From Sphagnum compactum (taxonomy: Eukaryota > Bryophyta > Sphagnopsida > Sphagnales), in the NCBI GenBank assembly GCA_965153455.1, contig OZ234495.1:15682875-15746874 (forward strand): a DNA stretch of 64,000 nt. The letters are read 5' to 3'. The notes under the pieces were generated by a model. The model was not told the origin of the DNA. It made no database searches and saw only the letters and a program-made list of their open reading frames with translations. The position numbers and the translations under genes were made by a program. Shown here one piece after another: positions 15,861 to 27,575 of this stretch (the first letter of the stretch is position 1; each line of letters starts with the position of its first letter).

Positions 15861-16799
15861 TTACACAAATGTAAATGAATATTATACATTTAGATTTTCT
15901 TTTAATATTTGAAAGGGGTTGTAAAATTTCCCCCCCCTTCATATTGGGACATTTTACACGAGATAAAATATTGCAAATTCCAACTTTCAAAATACATGAT
16001 CTCTATTGGTCTATGTACAATATTATATACCTTAATAATTATTACTTTGGCAACTTTGATAGTAAATTGTATATATTATTTGTAAAGGGTAAAAACACAA
16101 TAAAAATAGTCAAGGAAGTTGTAGACAATGTTTAAAATTGTATTTATTACTTTGAAAAATCATCATTAATTGTATTTAATGAATTATTTATCCATAATTT
16201 GTAATTATGTTTTGGTGTTCATGAAATTGCACTCCTATGAATTTGGAGTCATTTCACTATGTTATTAGAGTCCTTTGTCATACACAAAACACTTATTGAG
16301 AAGGTCCTTTTAAGGACTTTAAAATTTGAACGTGCTTTTTGTTATTCAAACTTTCATAAAATGTTTTCAAATTTATTATGGGCTCTAATATACATCATGA
16401 GAAGGGCAACATGTGTTTATTCTTTAAAATGCACATGTATTGAATCCTTTTAACATATGTTGTTGATTTTGATTCTAAACGTCCTTAATGGTCAAAAAAG
16501 TTCAAAATTTGTAATCATGGTTAAAAGCAAAATTATACATTTGATTGTAATCTAGGTCCTCATGCAAAAATAAATAAATAAATAAAATTTAAGTCATGTT
16601 TGGTCTCATTATTAATATCCAATCCAAAAAATTGCATTTAAAAATACAATTTTGATATTTAATAGATCAATATATGTAGGACATGTGTAAAATGCAATCC
16701 TTAGTAAGGACTCTAACCTTGGTCGCTGTGGTTTTTTTTACTATGTTTTTACCTTAGAGATTTTAAAATTTTCCCCAAAAAAAAAAAATATTAAAAAAA

Positions 16800-17160
16800 T
16801 ATTTTTGGGTGAAGGAAAGGAAAATGAAAGAATTAGTTGGAATATTCAAAAATATTATAATTTTCAACCATCGAATTTTCAAAATGAATTAATAGTAATG
16901 AATCAAAATGTTGACATTTTCAACCAAAATAAATAAATACTTTAAAAAAAGATTTGGGTGAAGGATAAATTTTTAAAGAATATTCAAGAATATTCGAATT
17001 CTCAACCATGGAATCTTCAAAATGAATCAAAATGTTGACATTTTCAACCCAAAAACAAAAAACTTAAAAAAAAAATTGGGTGAAAGAGAAGAAAATAAAA
17101 CGGGGACTAAATTTGGAATAGTCTAGAATATTCTAATTCTCAACCATGGAATCTTCAAAA
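16800..17160. repeat. Three-unit diverged tandem repeat with HSE-like core
   Basis: Three related units begin at about 16805, 16952 and 17080, spacings about 147 and 128 bases. Each runs from a TTGGGTGAA-type start through a GAATATTC-rich core, then CTCAACCATGGAATCTTCAAAATG or a variant in split form, and an A-rich tail. The second core (16978-17002) reads GAA-nn-TTC-nn-GAA-nn-TTC, the arrangement of a heat-shock element. Units 1 and 3 have weaker versions. The block lies about 2.8 kb upstream of the SPL start codon and just before the low-complexity region. Confidence 0.65.
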
Positions 17161-17344
17161 TAGATGAATGAATGAATTATTCAAATAGACGGATGTGTTG
17201 AAACTCTCCCTTTGTGTACTACAACTGAATAGCACGTTGTGATGGAAATCAAGCCAGCAGGTCTTGGTAGAGACCGGGGGGTCCACTTTCAGGTACTGCT
17301 TTTAGACCGATGGGTTGTTGCGTCACAAAGGGAAACAGAAAGAA

Positions 17345-17480
17345 AAAAAAGAAAAAAAATCAAAAAATCAAAAAATCAAAAAATCAAAAAACAAAAAGCA
17401 AATTTTTTTTAAAAAAATCGAAAACAAAAAAAAATCAAAAACAGAAAAACCAAAAAAATGAGGAAAATTTCAAGAAAAGG
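17345..17480. repeat. A-rich simple repeat
   Basis: A poly-A-rich stretch with several tandem copies of a 7-8 base AAAAATC-type unit. The lysine-rich frame read through it (from 17310) is an artefact of composition and is not proposed as a gene. Confidence 0.75.
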
Positions 17481-18078
17481 AAAAAAAGGGCAAAACGACG
17501 GAAATGAAGTACGGAAAGGCGAAATTATTATTATTATTTTTTAAAAGAAAAACTTTGCTGATGCCCGTACGTTCGTACTCTTCTGACCTAATTTCTCCGC
17601 AAGTGTGCGACAACTGTCCTTCTTCCCCTGACACGCTTTTCACACTTCTGACAGTACTGTGTCCTCGCGCGGGCGCGGGGGGGCGGGGTGGGGACGTACC
17701 CGTGCTCGTACGAAAATTTAAGGACCCATGAATTTTTTTATATTTATATTTTTAAAAAAAAACTTTGGGGGGGCAGGGTTGTTGAGAAAGGGGAGGGGCG
17801 GTGGACAATTTTATGATGCTAGCCAAAATGGCAAATGATCCACAGGAATAGTTAGCCAAATTTGGGCTACAAAGCTAAATTATGAAAGTAATTTATTTTA
17901 AAAAAAAACACTTTTCTATATATGTTTGGCTACCCTAATTTGAACCATTACCTATGTTTCTATCTGGGCGATTTTTCTTAAATTTTGGTCAAATTCTGAC
18001 TATTTATTATTATTATTTCGAAAAGCACTTGATTTTAGCATTTAATTATTTTTTGATATATCCTTTTTGGCTATTATC

Positions 18079-18090
18079 TATTTATATATA
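18079..18090 (+). promoter_or_regulatory. TATA-like box before small acidic ORF
   Basis: TATTTATATATAGCC lies about 55-65 bases before a start codon in good context (CCACCATGT at 18141-18149). A CAACAAAACAAAACCCC leader-like stretch lies between them. The arrangement resembles a core promoter. There is no transcript evidence, and TATA-like strings are common in this AT-rich DNA. Confidence 0.3.
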
Positions 18091-18145
18091 GCCACAACAA
18101 AACAAAACCCCTAAAAAAATTATTTAAAAAAAAAAACTTCCCACC

Positions 18146-18310
18146 ATGTCAATCAATCATTCTCATGGTATGTTTGATGATGAAGATGGCCATGATGACT
18201 ATGATGATGATGATGAAGAAGAAGGTGATGCTGATGGTGATGATGAGGAGGAGGAGGAGGAAGAAGAAGAAGAAGAAGAAGAAGAAGAAGAAAAACAAAG
18301 AACAAGATGA
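18146..18310 (+). CDS. Small acidic (Asp/Glu-rich) ORF, uncertain
   Basis: This is a 54-codon ORF starting at an ATG in favourable context. The first nine residues are ordinary (MSINHSHGM) and the rest is almost entirely Asp and Glu, encoded by GAT and GAA/GAG repeats, ending KQRTR. Polyacidic tails occur in histone chaperones and nucleolar proteins, but there is no folded domain here to name a function. A second acidic stretch of similar composition lies at 18750-18840, so the two could be exons of one gene or just independent GAT/GAA microsatellites. I do not assign a product. Confidence 0.22.
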   Translation: MSINHSHGMFDDEDGHDDYDDDDEEEGDADGDDEEEEEEEEEEEEEEEEKQRTR

Positions 18311-18350
18311 TGAAGAAGAAGGAAGAAGAAGAAGAAGAAGAAGAAGAGAG
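18180..18350. repeat. GAT/GAA trinucleotide-rich tract
   Basis: Consecutive (GAT)n, (GAG)n and (GAA)n runs make this purine-biased on the plus strand. Further triplet and tetranucleotide runs follow: (GGGA)n near 18568-18590 and (ATGTT)n near 18845-18868. Confidence 0.8.
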
Positions 18351-19277
18351 GATCAGGATTCCATAGCCACCTTACTCATGTGGATCTGTGTTTTTTTTGG
18401 TAACAATCTTGTGCACTACAATCTTGTGCACGAAGAGTTTTTGGCAAATTTTCAATGGTTTTTTAAGTAGTCACCACCGCCACTTGGGTTGTTGTTTTCT
18501 CTGTGGTGAAATTGCATTTTGCTTTCCTTGAAAGTTTTGTTCGTGGAGGGAAGGAGGAAGGAAGGTAGGGAGGGAGGGAGGGAGGGAGAGAGGGAGCATT
18601 CGCACTTGTTTGTAGGAAAATCTTCACATGGAAATAAACAAATAACTTGGATATCACAGTACAAAAATGAGAGCAAATGTTTCCAAAATTTGATACGCCT
18701 GCATAGAAGCGAGAGCAATATTATTACCCTACACAAAAACCAGCATAGAATGATTGATGATGATGCATATGATGATGAGGAGGAGGATGGTTCTGATGTT
18801 GATGATCTCACAGAGAGGAAATTCTATTTAATATTTATGTAATGTCATGTTATGTTATGTTATGTTGTTATTTTTCTGGCAAGAATTTTTTGTTGTCATG
18901 TGCGGTAATGTCGGCGAGTTGTTAAATTTTCGGTCCGCCGGATTTCTCGGCGTCTCAGGGTTGCGTGAATTGCACCTTCCTTTCCTTTCCTGAAAGGAAT
19001 TTTCCTTGGCTGATTCGTTAGGGGAAAGAACAACAACAACAAGGACAAGAACAAGAAGTTCTTAGTTAGTTTTTTCAATGTCAAGGATTCGAAGGCCGGA
19101 GGATGTGTGAGGAGGCAATGGGTTCTTCTTCTTCCCTGAAATGGAGGTGGCTGAATTTGAGTGGATCAAGAGTTAGAAGAAGAAGAAGAAGATGAGAAGA
19201 GGAGAGGAGAAATGGGATTTGTGTTCGGTGGCTTGATGGGTGTCGGGGGTTGTGGGTAGCGGGGACTGTGGAGGGAC

Positions 19278-19330
19278 ACAGACAGATAGATAGACAGACA
19301 GACAGACAGAAAGACAGACAAAGACAGAGA
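19278..19330. repeat. GACA/ACAG tetranucleotide repeat
   Basis: Repeated GACAGACA units lie in the presumed promoter or 5' leader region of the SPL gene, about 0.5 kb before its start codon. Confidence 0.8.
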
Positions 19331-19488
19331 CAGAGGAGTATGCGTTCATGTGAAGGGCGAGCTTGTGCGGCGGGAAGGTCCTTCCAATTGGCTCATGCAA
19401 ATTTGAGAAAGCAGAAATGGATCGGGATGCCGGGCAAATCACCGTAGGCAGTCGTACATTCCAGCAGCACCAGTTCTTTCCTTCAGGT

Positions 19489-19490
<2 letters not shown>

Positions 19491-19527
<37 letters not shown>
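19491..19527. repeat. (AG)n microsatellite upstream of SPL gene
   Basis: A 37-nt pure AG run about 310 bases before the SPL start codon. GA/CT runs are common in plant core promoters and 5' leaders, where they can bind GAGA-binding (BBR/BPC) factors. That role is inferred from position only. Confidence 0.85.
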
Positions 19528-19532
<5 letters not shown>

Positions 19533-19837
19533 ACTGTCTCTTTTGTCATTTATGAGAAGAAACCGTTTTTTGGGGGGCGGGGGGTGTTTTTTGCAAGTGT
19601 TTTGTGGCTACAGCCCTCCCCGTGTTTAAAAATCCAAAACAAACGGAAGAAGATGAATGAGAAGCAGAGAGTGAAGAATGAGCGATACCCACCCCACCCA
19701 TTCACACAAATTGTGCCAAAATGGATGCCTGGATGTGTAGTCTTAGAGGAGGAGGAGCCTGAAATTTGATGCCTGGATGATCTAGGGTTGAATGGTGTAA
19801 ATGGGTTGCGGCTGCTGCAGGAGCTGGTGCTGGGGGG

Positions 19838-22800
19838 ATGCCGATGATGCATTCGAATTGTCTGAGTTTGTCTGGTGACCAGCAGCCAGAAGTGCTGCCT
19901 TCTGCTTCAGCTAATGGTAAGCAGAAGAGTCTGCTGCAGGCAGCAGAATGTGTACCTCATAAGGTGGGCTGGGATTCAAGCTCTTGGAGCTGGGATTCTG
20001 TTCGGTTTCGGGCACAACCTGCTACTGCTTCTCCTTCTAGAGGCTTACTACAAGGAGGTTCAGCAATTGAGCAACACCCAATGAGACATGTTCCCAATGA
20101 GAATGGACACTGTGGGTCAAAGAATTCTGCTGGGATTGGCTTCAAGTTGGACAGCAGGCTGTCAGTCACTTCTGAACAAGCAGCTGGCAATTTAGCTACT
20201 ACCTGTGATGATGAAGAGGATGAAGAATCAGAGCTTAGAAGCCAAACTTTTTTTGGCAGAGAAACGCCCTCACACCACCCACGGAATGGGGTCAGAATGT
20301 CCTCAGTGAGGAGAGCTAATGACTCTCCAGAGGAGGAGGATGGACAGCTGAGCTTGAAGCTAGGTGGAAGTCTGTATTCCCACACTGAAGACAACATTGG
20401 ATCACGGAATGGGAAGCGCTGTCGTTCCTCCTCTCCACAACAGTCCCAGTTCCCAACATGCCAGGTGGATGAATGCACTGCAGATCTCAGCAAAGCCAAA
20501 GAGTACCACCGACGCCACAAAGTCTGTGAGGTGCATTCCAAAGCAGCAAATGCACAAGTTTCACACAGCATGCAGCGCTTCTGTCAGCAATGCAGCAGGT
20601 CTCTTCCTTGCCCCACAGCATCTTCGTAAGGTTGATGTTGTTACACATTGTCACAACTGTCATCTGCCCCTCTATGCAAACCCTTCAGAGATCTCCTCCT
20701 ATCCATTACATTATTGTGGTAGAACCTTGCTATAGTGGTGTTCCCAAAAAAGTGGACCTATCATATGACTGATTTTATGGTTGCTGTTGAAAACCAAAAA
20801 AAAAAAACCTAAACCAAGGACTTGCATCATGGGCAAGAAAATTGTGTCATGAGTTTGATCTTTTCAGCAGTCAGGAGTCACTCTTGTGGTAGATGAAATT
20901 ATGTCATGGTCAGTAACTGTGCAATGAAGTTTTTGAATACTTAGATCTAGTGTTACACATTCCCCATATGCTTCTGTTTCATAAAGGATAGGGAATATTG
21001 TTGTCTGCAGATTTCATCCTTTGCCAGAATTTGATGAAGGTAAAAGGAGCTGCCGAAGACGACTGGCAGGACACAATAGGCGACGGAGGAAGGCACAACC
21101 TGATTCCGCTGTGGCTGCTGCCACTGCTGCTCAAGCTGGCTTGATGGTGGAAGATGATCGGCCAGGCAAAGGCCCTGAGATTCTCAGCTTTCTGAATATC
21201 TTAAGTCATCTTCAAGGTAAGAACCTCTGTGTGTCAAAGTCTTCACATTCGACTTGTTGTCCCTTTCTTGTCTTGGTATGGCAGATTTTCTGAGACCCAT
21301 CTTGACACTTAAGATGCAGTGGCTACCACTGAGCTGGTGATTTGTAGGCTTGTAGGATAAACTGGTAAATTGCAGTAGGAGTTTTGTGTGAGGGAGAGCA
21401 GCTGCATCTGTAATGCAATATCTTTCCTTGGACATGCACAAAAGGCAGATCTTGAACCTTGTGGACTTTGTCAACAGAGGATGTCTGGTATGGAGCACAC
21501 ATTGTGTGTAGTCAGATATCTTGGGTTTCCATGATATGCAAGCAACAGAGCCATTGACTAGGCTTTTGAAATTGTGCTGCTTGCAGCAACAGGAGGCTCC
21601 ATGGATCTGGCCAATGGTGCACCAAACAATCAAAACCTTCTGTTGCAAGTCTTCAAGAATGCAGACCCTACTACCTCATCAATGTTGAAAGACTCAAACA
21701 GAATAGCACCATCATGGAACCAATTGAATCGCAACCTTGACCACAGGGTTCATAGGCCAGAGGCAAAGCTTGCAGGGCCACAATCAACAATTGGATCTAG
21801 CTCTGATTCAGCCATCCACACTTGCTCCCTTCTCTCAAAACTAGCCCAGCAAAGTACCCTGAAGGGGCACTTGTCAGCCGTGGGAAGGAGTGCACAGGAA
21901 AACCTAGTTTCTTGCCTGGGAGAAGAAGGATCTGGTCCAGGACCTCTAACACTGGCATCTTCCAGTACTGAAGCACAGAAGAGCCAAGCCAGCCCCTCTA
22001 CAAGATTTGGACAGCCTGGCTCTTCAGCACCTTCCATCTCTCAGATTCCATCTACTATTTGTGCAAGACCAATATCTTCTGTGCCCAAGGGTCCTGCTCA
22101 ACTGCCCTCAAGCTTGGCCATGACTTTGCAGCAGCTAGTTGCTGATCAGTCAATGCCCAAGTTAAACCACTCATCTTCTTCAGCTAGGCATGTCGTTCCC
22201 ACATCAGAAGTGCAGAAATTGCTCCCTCCACATCCAACCACTGAGAATGCAAGTGCTGCAAGTGACATGTGTGATAAGATTCAAGCTCAGGATGTCACTG
22301 TAAATCTGAAAGCAGGTGTTGTTGAGGGGCACTCATTAGGAACGGTCCTTGCAGAGCTTAAAAATAGGTTATCTCCTGAGAATGTGTCAGATGCCAGCCA
22401 CCATTCAATTGATTTGGAACATCCACCACCACAGCATTCTGGTGATGTGTCACAATCAGGATCTGACCAGCAGTCACCTGGTAGCTCAAGTGCAGACTGG
22501 GAGGTACAAATTCTGTGCAAAAAACCCTGTTGTCCAAAATGAGTTGGGGAACATGGCTGCCTTTTGCAGCTCAATGTAAAGAACCTGAAATTCTACTCAA
22601 GATTCTCGTTGAATACCTACTTATTTGAGCATGTGAAATTGCTTAGTCTGTAATTTGCTTGAGTGCTACTCTGATAAGAGAGAATTTGTTGGTGTCTAGG
22701 GTATCATGTCCAGGGTCAGCAGATTGTTGTTCTGCCTCAGTGATGCCGTATATTATTATTCACGCCTTTGTTGTGATGCATTGATTTGTGTCTCCATCAA

Positions 22801-25800
22801 TCATACAGGATCGCAACCACCGGATATCATTCAAGCTCTTTGACAGACATCCTGCAGAGTTTCCTGAAGGTCTTCGTGCACAGGTACGTCTGTGTGGTGC
22901 TCAAGCTTCTGTCCCCATATACAGCAGCCAGCATCAAACTGACAAGACTAGTGGCTAAGCCATAGCTCCCTTGCAAGTGGTTCCAGATTTGAACCTCGTA
23001 GGTGTTATGCTTGATCGCCAACCCAGCTGTGTCTATTCTTTGTGATTATATGTTGCTCCTTGTCCTTGCCTTCCAGATTGATGAGTGGCTGGCACACCGA
23101 CCATCAGATTTGGAGAGCTATATAAAGCCTGGTTGCGTTGTATTAACTGTCTTCCTGTCAATGCCCAAATCTGCATGGGTGGAGGTGCGTCTCTATGCAT
23201 AAGAATGGTGGTTTCCTGGCTGCCTTTTATCTGCCAATTGGAACCAGGGTGCAAATCTAGCAAGATAGGTTTTGATGATATGGTTGTTGAACTTCAAGAA
23301 AATTGTGGGGAAAAGAAATCTACATACGGCTTTTTTTTCCAAATTTCAAGATTGGAGACAAGTTCTCAACATTCTTTATTCTGCATTACAGTTGAAAGAA
23401 GACCTAGCTGCAAGTGTGAAGAAACTGCTCAGTCTCTGCAATGATAATTTCTGGTGCAAGGGGCGTATATTGGTGCAAGCAGAACACCAGAAGGTGTTTG
23501 TTGTTGATGGTAAGTGCTGCCAACCCTGAAGTTTCATCCTTGGAGGATTCCAAAAGTTCCATCGTCACCATTGGCCTGGTGGTGTGACTGGGTTTGATGT
23601 GGGAAAGACTTGTACCTTAAGCAGGGTACATTAGACATATTCAATGTTGCCTTCTTGCTGGGCATGATGGGTACTGTTGACTGTCTCTGACAGATGTGGG
23701 ATGTATTTTGTGTGTGCTGCTCTTCTTCCAGGTGACATTCTTGAAAGCATAGTTGCTGAGCCTCTGAGTTACCCATACATTCAGGCTGTACGACCCCTTG
23801 CCATTGTGGCCGGTGAACAGAATACACTTGTTTTGAAGGGATTCAATTTCACACAGCCTGGGACCAGGTATACAAAGATGGTGCAATAGTTTTACTACTG
23901 GGGACAGTATAACTCTCCTGGTTCTTGTTGTTATCTTTAGCCAGATTCTTCTTGGGTTCTTTAGGTTTTAGCCTGTTTCTTTTATGTCAGCACCTCTTTA
24001 AAACACTCTCTGTGTGAATATTTCTGCACTTCAACTTCAGATGAACTTACCTTTTTTCCTGTGGCTTCTCCAATTTTGCATCAACAGCAACAGTTTTTCC
24101 ATAATGTGATGATGACCCTTGCTTCAGGTTATGTTGTGCATACCAAGGAAGGTTCATACAGCAAGAACTTTCTGGCATGGAGCAAGAGGGAAGTCGATGG
24201 CCTGAGAGTGATGCTGCAGTTGAAGATCTTTATTTGGATGATGACACTAAAATTAAACCAGCAGCTGCTGCCAACGTTGAAGTTGGAGTAGAGAAGCAAG
24301 TGGATGATGATGAGGAAGTTGAGCACTTTGCTGCAAGTGAGATAGAGAAACATGATCAAAAGCAGGGAGAAGAAGAAGAAGAAGAAGAAGCACAGGAACC
24401 ATTTATGGAAAGTGGTGAAACCAGCTTGATAAGGACAGAGGAAGCTCTGTTTCAGCTGGACAGTGCATTTACCTGCAATACAGATCTCCGAAGTGTTGTG
24501 GGTCGGTGTTTTGTGGAGGTAATAATGGTTTGTCTGAAGTTTTTTAAACTTGTAACATTCCAGTAGCCATCCTTTCTGTGGAGGACTTGTTTTTTTGTTT
24601 TGGGTTTGTCAATAGAAGTCCTCCCATACCCAATTTTTGGTGGGTTTGTTCTGGCAAGGTTGGTGTGCAGCTCTTCTTGGTTGTAGTGGTGTGTGAGGTG
24701 TTCTTAATTAATGCCTTAAGTATGTTCTCTCAAACTGGATGGGCTTGTAGGTGGAATGTGGAAATTATGGAGGAGATTGGAAGCCAGTCATCATTGCTGA
24801 TGGCCCTGTGTGTGCAGAGATTTGCACTCTTGAAGATGAGATTGCAGTAGCTGCCTCACTGGCAGGTGCAGCAGCACAAAGACAAGGGTTCCAAAGCTCT
24901 GATGTCCTGGACTGTACAGAGACAATGCGTTTGGTAGCAGAGGAGGAGGTCACTTGCTTTTTGCATGAGCTTGGCTGGTTTTTCCAGAGGAGCTGCTCTC
25001 AGGATCTCAAGGATCCCCCTGTTGTTGATCTGGTATGCAGTCAAGTTTTGTCATGCTTTGGCATTTGATATCTGCTAAGCTTTAACAGTGTAGTGAGTTT
25101 GTGAATTACACATGATGGTTTGATTATTTCATGGGAGGAATTCTTCAAGCAGACATAAGCTGGTGTAGTTTCCTTCTGTTTGTATATATGTGTCTATCCT
25201 ATAGTCCCCTCATTTCCCCATTTTTTCACAGATAGTGACCAAACATGTGTTGGATTCTTTCCTTCCAGATCTCTTCCAGAAGGTTGAGGCTGCTTCTGGT
25301 TTTCTCTGTGGAAAGAAATTGGTGTGCCGTGGTCCAAAAGCTGCTGGACATTTTATTTGAAGTCAACAATTTGGAGGCAGCATTCACGAAGCTTTCCGAT
25401 GTTCTTCATGAGGAAGTAAGCTTAGTACACCGGGCAGTGCAAAGAAAGTGCCGACCCATGGTGAAGCTATTGCTAGGATATGTGCCTTCATCTCTTGCCC
25501 GTGCAAATGAATCAGAATTCAGCTTATTCCAGAGAAAGCTGCAATTTAAGTCACATTGGGCCAGTATATTCCGGCCGGATGTGAATGGACCTGCAGGACT
25601 CACCCCCTTGCACATTGCTGCAAACATGCAAGACAGCGAAGAAGTTGTTGATGCTCTTACCAGTGACCCTTGTCAGGTGAGTCTTGTAGATTATGGGGTC
25701 CTTGTACTGCTGGTTCTGTCATTCCTTAAAACCTTTTTTTGTTTGGTGCATAGTATCGTACACATATTTGCTCTTTTTTTTTGGTATTTCATGTGATAGT

Positions 25801-26347
25801 TGAGAAAACCTGACTGGCTCAAATTTGCTGATTAGAACCTATTATTGTGTGGCAGTCTGGCTTGCATGCCTGGTTCAACAAGCAGGATGATGCTGGTGAG
25901 ACTCCCTTCAAGTCTGCACTTGCACGGGGGAACCTCAAGTCAATCCAAGTGGTGAGAATGAAGCTTGCTCACCTAGAGGATGTGCAAACTGTCTCGATCA
26001 ACATCCCACCAGACCTGCCATGGGAATGGACACAAAAAAATAGGGAATCCAAGTCAAGGGCAGAAGCAATACTCAATTTGGAACTACCAACATGGGTGAA
26101 GAGTGTATCTTCAGGGGAAATAGCTGAGTTGAGCAGGCCTGCTACCCCTGCTTGCAAAAGCCAAGCCTGCAGAAGATTGCCTCGGAATGTAGGCACAATA
26201 AAGGGCCATATGTATAAACCATTCTTGCTATCCGTGGTATCCTTAGCTACACTATGTGTGTGTGTGTGTTTGCTGTTCAGAGCAGCCATAAAACTTAAAA
26301 ATGGCCCTACTTTCAGATGGGAGGGTTTACAATCTGGGCCCAAGTAG
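19838..26347 (+). CDS. SPL1/SPL14-type SBP-box transcription factor, 11 exons
   Basis: Predicted exons: 19838-20598, 21011-21216, 21587-22503, 22809-22883, 23077-23184, 23392-23509, 23732-23867, 24128-24518, 24751-25032, 25269-25676, 25856-26347. All introns are GT-AG, and the exons sum to 3,894 nt in frame (1,297 aa). The ATG is the first in frame after a TGA at about 19777. The SBP DNA-binding domain is at residues 208-281: zinc finger 1 ([17 protein letters not shown]), zinc finger 2 (QRFCQQCS then FH) and the basic nuclear signal [16 protein letters not shown]. The intron splitting the domain after QQCS is typical of the family. The large C-terminal part has the conserved [14 protein letters not shown] block, an ankyrin-like segment ([12 protein letters not shown]) across exons 10-11, and a hydrophobic segment at about 1256-1276. 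That is the layout of the large SPL1/SPL12/SPL14 subgroup, which binds GTAC-core sites. I see no obvious miR156 site, as expected for this subgroup. It is longer than flowering-plant members (about 900-1,050 aa), because of exons 1, 3 and 8. Confidence 0.93.
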
Positions 26348-27038
26348 GAGAAGAACTCAAGCCCCCCCTTCTAGAGGGCAGAGCTAAAAGATAAAAAACG
26401 GGCAGCTTTCTGTCATCTACATGAGGAGTCTCTTTTGTAAGACTGTTTCCTCAGAGCAATTGTAGATTGAGAGTTACACCAGGCTTTTTCTAGTGTAATG
26501 ATGGAACATTCTGCAGAACGATAGTTTGATCTCTACTGGTTTTGAAGCTTTATTTGTCACCATGGGGACACCTGCAACATGACCATCTCAAGTTAGATTC
26601 TTAGTCTGGTTTCTGATATATTCCAGTATCAAAACATTTTTACTGTGCTGGTTGTTTGCAACCAGCTTTCTGGAAAAATTTGCAGGAGCCCTTTTACAGG
26701 ATGCAAAAAAGCCACCATTAGTAGGAAGAAAAAAGAGTAACAGAATACTGTCAGGTGCATTGCCAGAATCCATTTTGCAGGTAATGGTGTGCCCCTTTGA
26801 GCTATTGAAAACAGATGATCTCATTTTCAGCTACACATTACACGGATTGAATGTTGGAATTATCATTCCCCCATGTTGGCTGCAATGTAGAGATGGCTAA
26901 CCAGTGCAGTTGTGCAGGTATAATGAATGAAAATGCAGATTGCCATTTCATCATGTTGAATGGTGAGCATGCCACTTCTCTATACATCCTTTTCATGTGT
27001 CCTTATTTTTTTTTGCAAAGTCCTCCCTCCACACTGAT

Positions 27039-27215
27039 GACCATTTTCAACGATGGTTTTTGGATGCGGTTGGGACTCAATTGGTAAGGATTGATAGTTT
27101 TGAAATCTGATGGCCAAGTTTTCTAACAACCATTTTCAATGATGGTTTCTGGATGTGGTTGGGAATGGAATCTAGGGATCAATAGTCTTGAAATCTGATG
27201 GTCAAGTTTTTCTAT
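27039..27215. repeat. Two-copy tandem repeat, about 91 bp
   Basis: CCATTTTCAACGATGG at 27044 and CCATTTTCAATGATGG about 91 bases later each begin a unit running through GGATG(C/T)GGTTGGGA and GAAATCTGATGG(C/T)CAAG. The copies are about 85-90% alike by eye, in the 3' flank of the SPL gene. Confidence 0.75.
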
Positions 27216-27224
27216 CGTTGACTC

Positions 27225-27575
27225 GTTTCTGTTGGGTTTCTTTGGCTTGAGGTTTGCCTTGCAGCCCTGATGATGCTAATCGCAGGCGTATCTTCTAAGC
27301 TTCAAGTTTCTGTTTTTGTTGGGTTTCTTTGGCTTGAGCTTTGCCTTGCAGCCCTGATGATGCTATTCGCAGGCGTATCTTCTAAGCTTCAAGTTTGTGT
27401 TTTTGTTGGGTTTCTTTTGCTTGAGGTTTGCCTTGCAGCCCTGATGATGCTATTTGCAGGCGTATCTTCTGAAGCTTCAAGTTTCTGTTTTTGTCGGGTT
27501 TCTTTGGTTTGAGCTTTGCCTTGCAGCCCTGATGATGCTATTCGCAGGTGTATCTTCTAAGCTTCAAGCTTCTGC
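27225..27575. repeat. Four-copy tandem repeat, 87-88 bp
   Basis: Units start at GTTGGGTTTCTTT (27231, 27318, 27405) and at GTCGGGTTTCTTT (27493). Each contains the invariant GCCTTGCAGCCCTGATGATG and a GCAGG(C/T)GTATCTTCT segment. Copies differ at only a few bases, so the array is fairly young. Because 87 is a multiple of three, one plus-strand frame (27270-27512) stays open with a 29-residue repeat. I regard that as a by-product unless a transcript shows otherwise. Confidence 0.9.

Larger units (their letters stand above)
1..17190. other. AT-rich gene-poor region
   Basis: I see no supportable gene here. All open frames are short, lack recognisable domains or coding-like composition, and are what is expected by chance in AT-rich DNA. 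The sequence is rich in runs such as TTTTCAAAATTT, suggestive of old decayed repeats, but I cannot assign it to a named element family. A (TG)9 microsatellite lies at 6573-6590 and a 23-nt T run at 15650-15672. Two local structures are listed separately. Confidence 0.6.

Noticed and set aside
17310-17507. Lysine-rich ORF in the A-rich tract.
   Set aside because: Pure composition effect of poly-A repeats.
19957-20571. 204-codon minus-strand ORF over SPL exon 1.
   Set aside because: Antisense shadow of a coding exon with SBP-box sequence on the plus strand.
27270-27512. 80-codon ORF in the 87-bp array as a gene.
   Set aside because: Open only because the period is a multiple of three; no start context, no homology I recognise.
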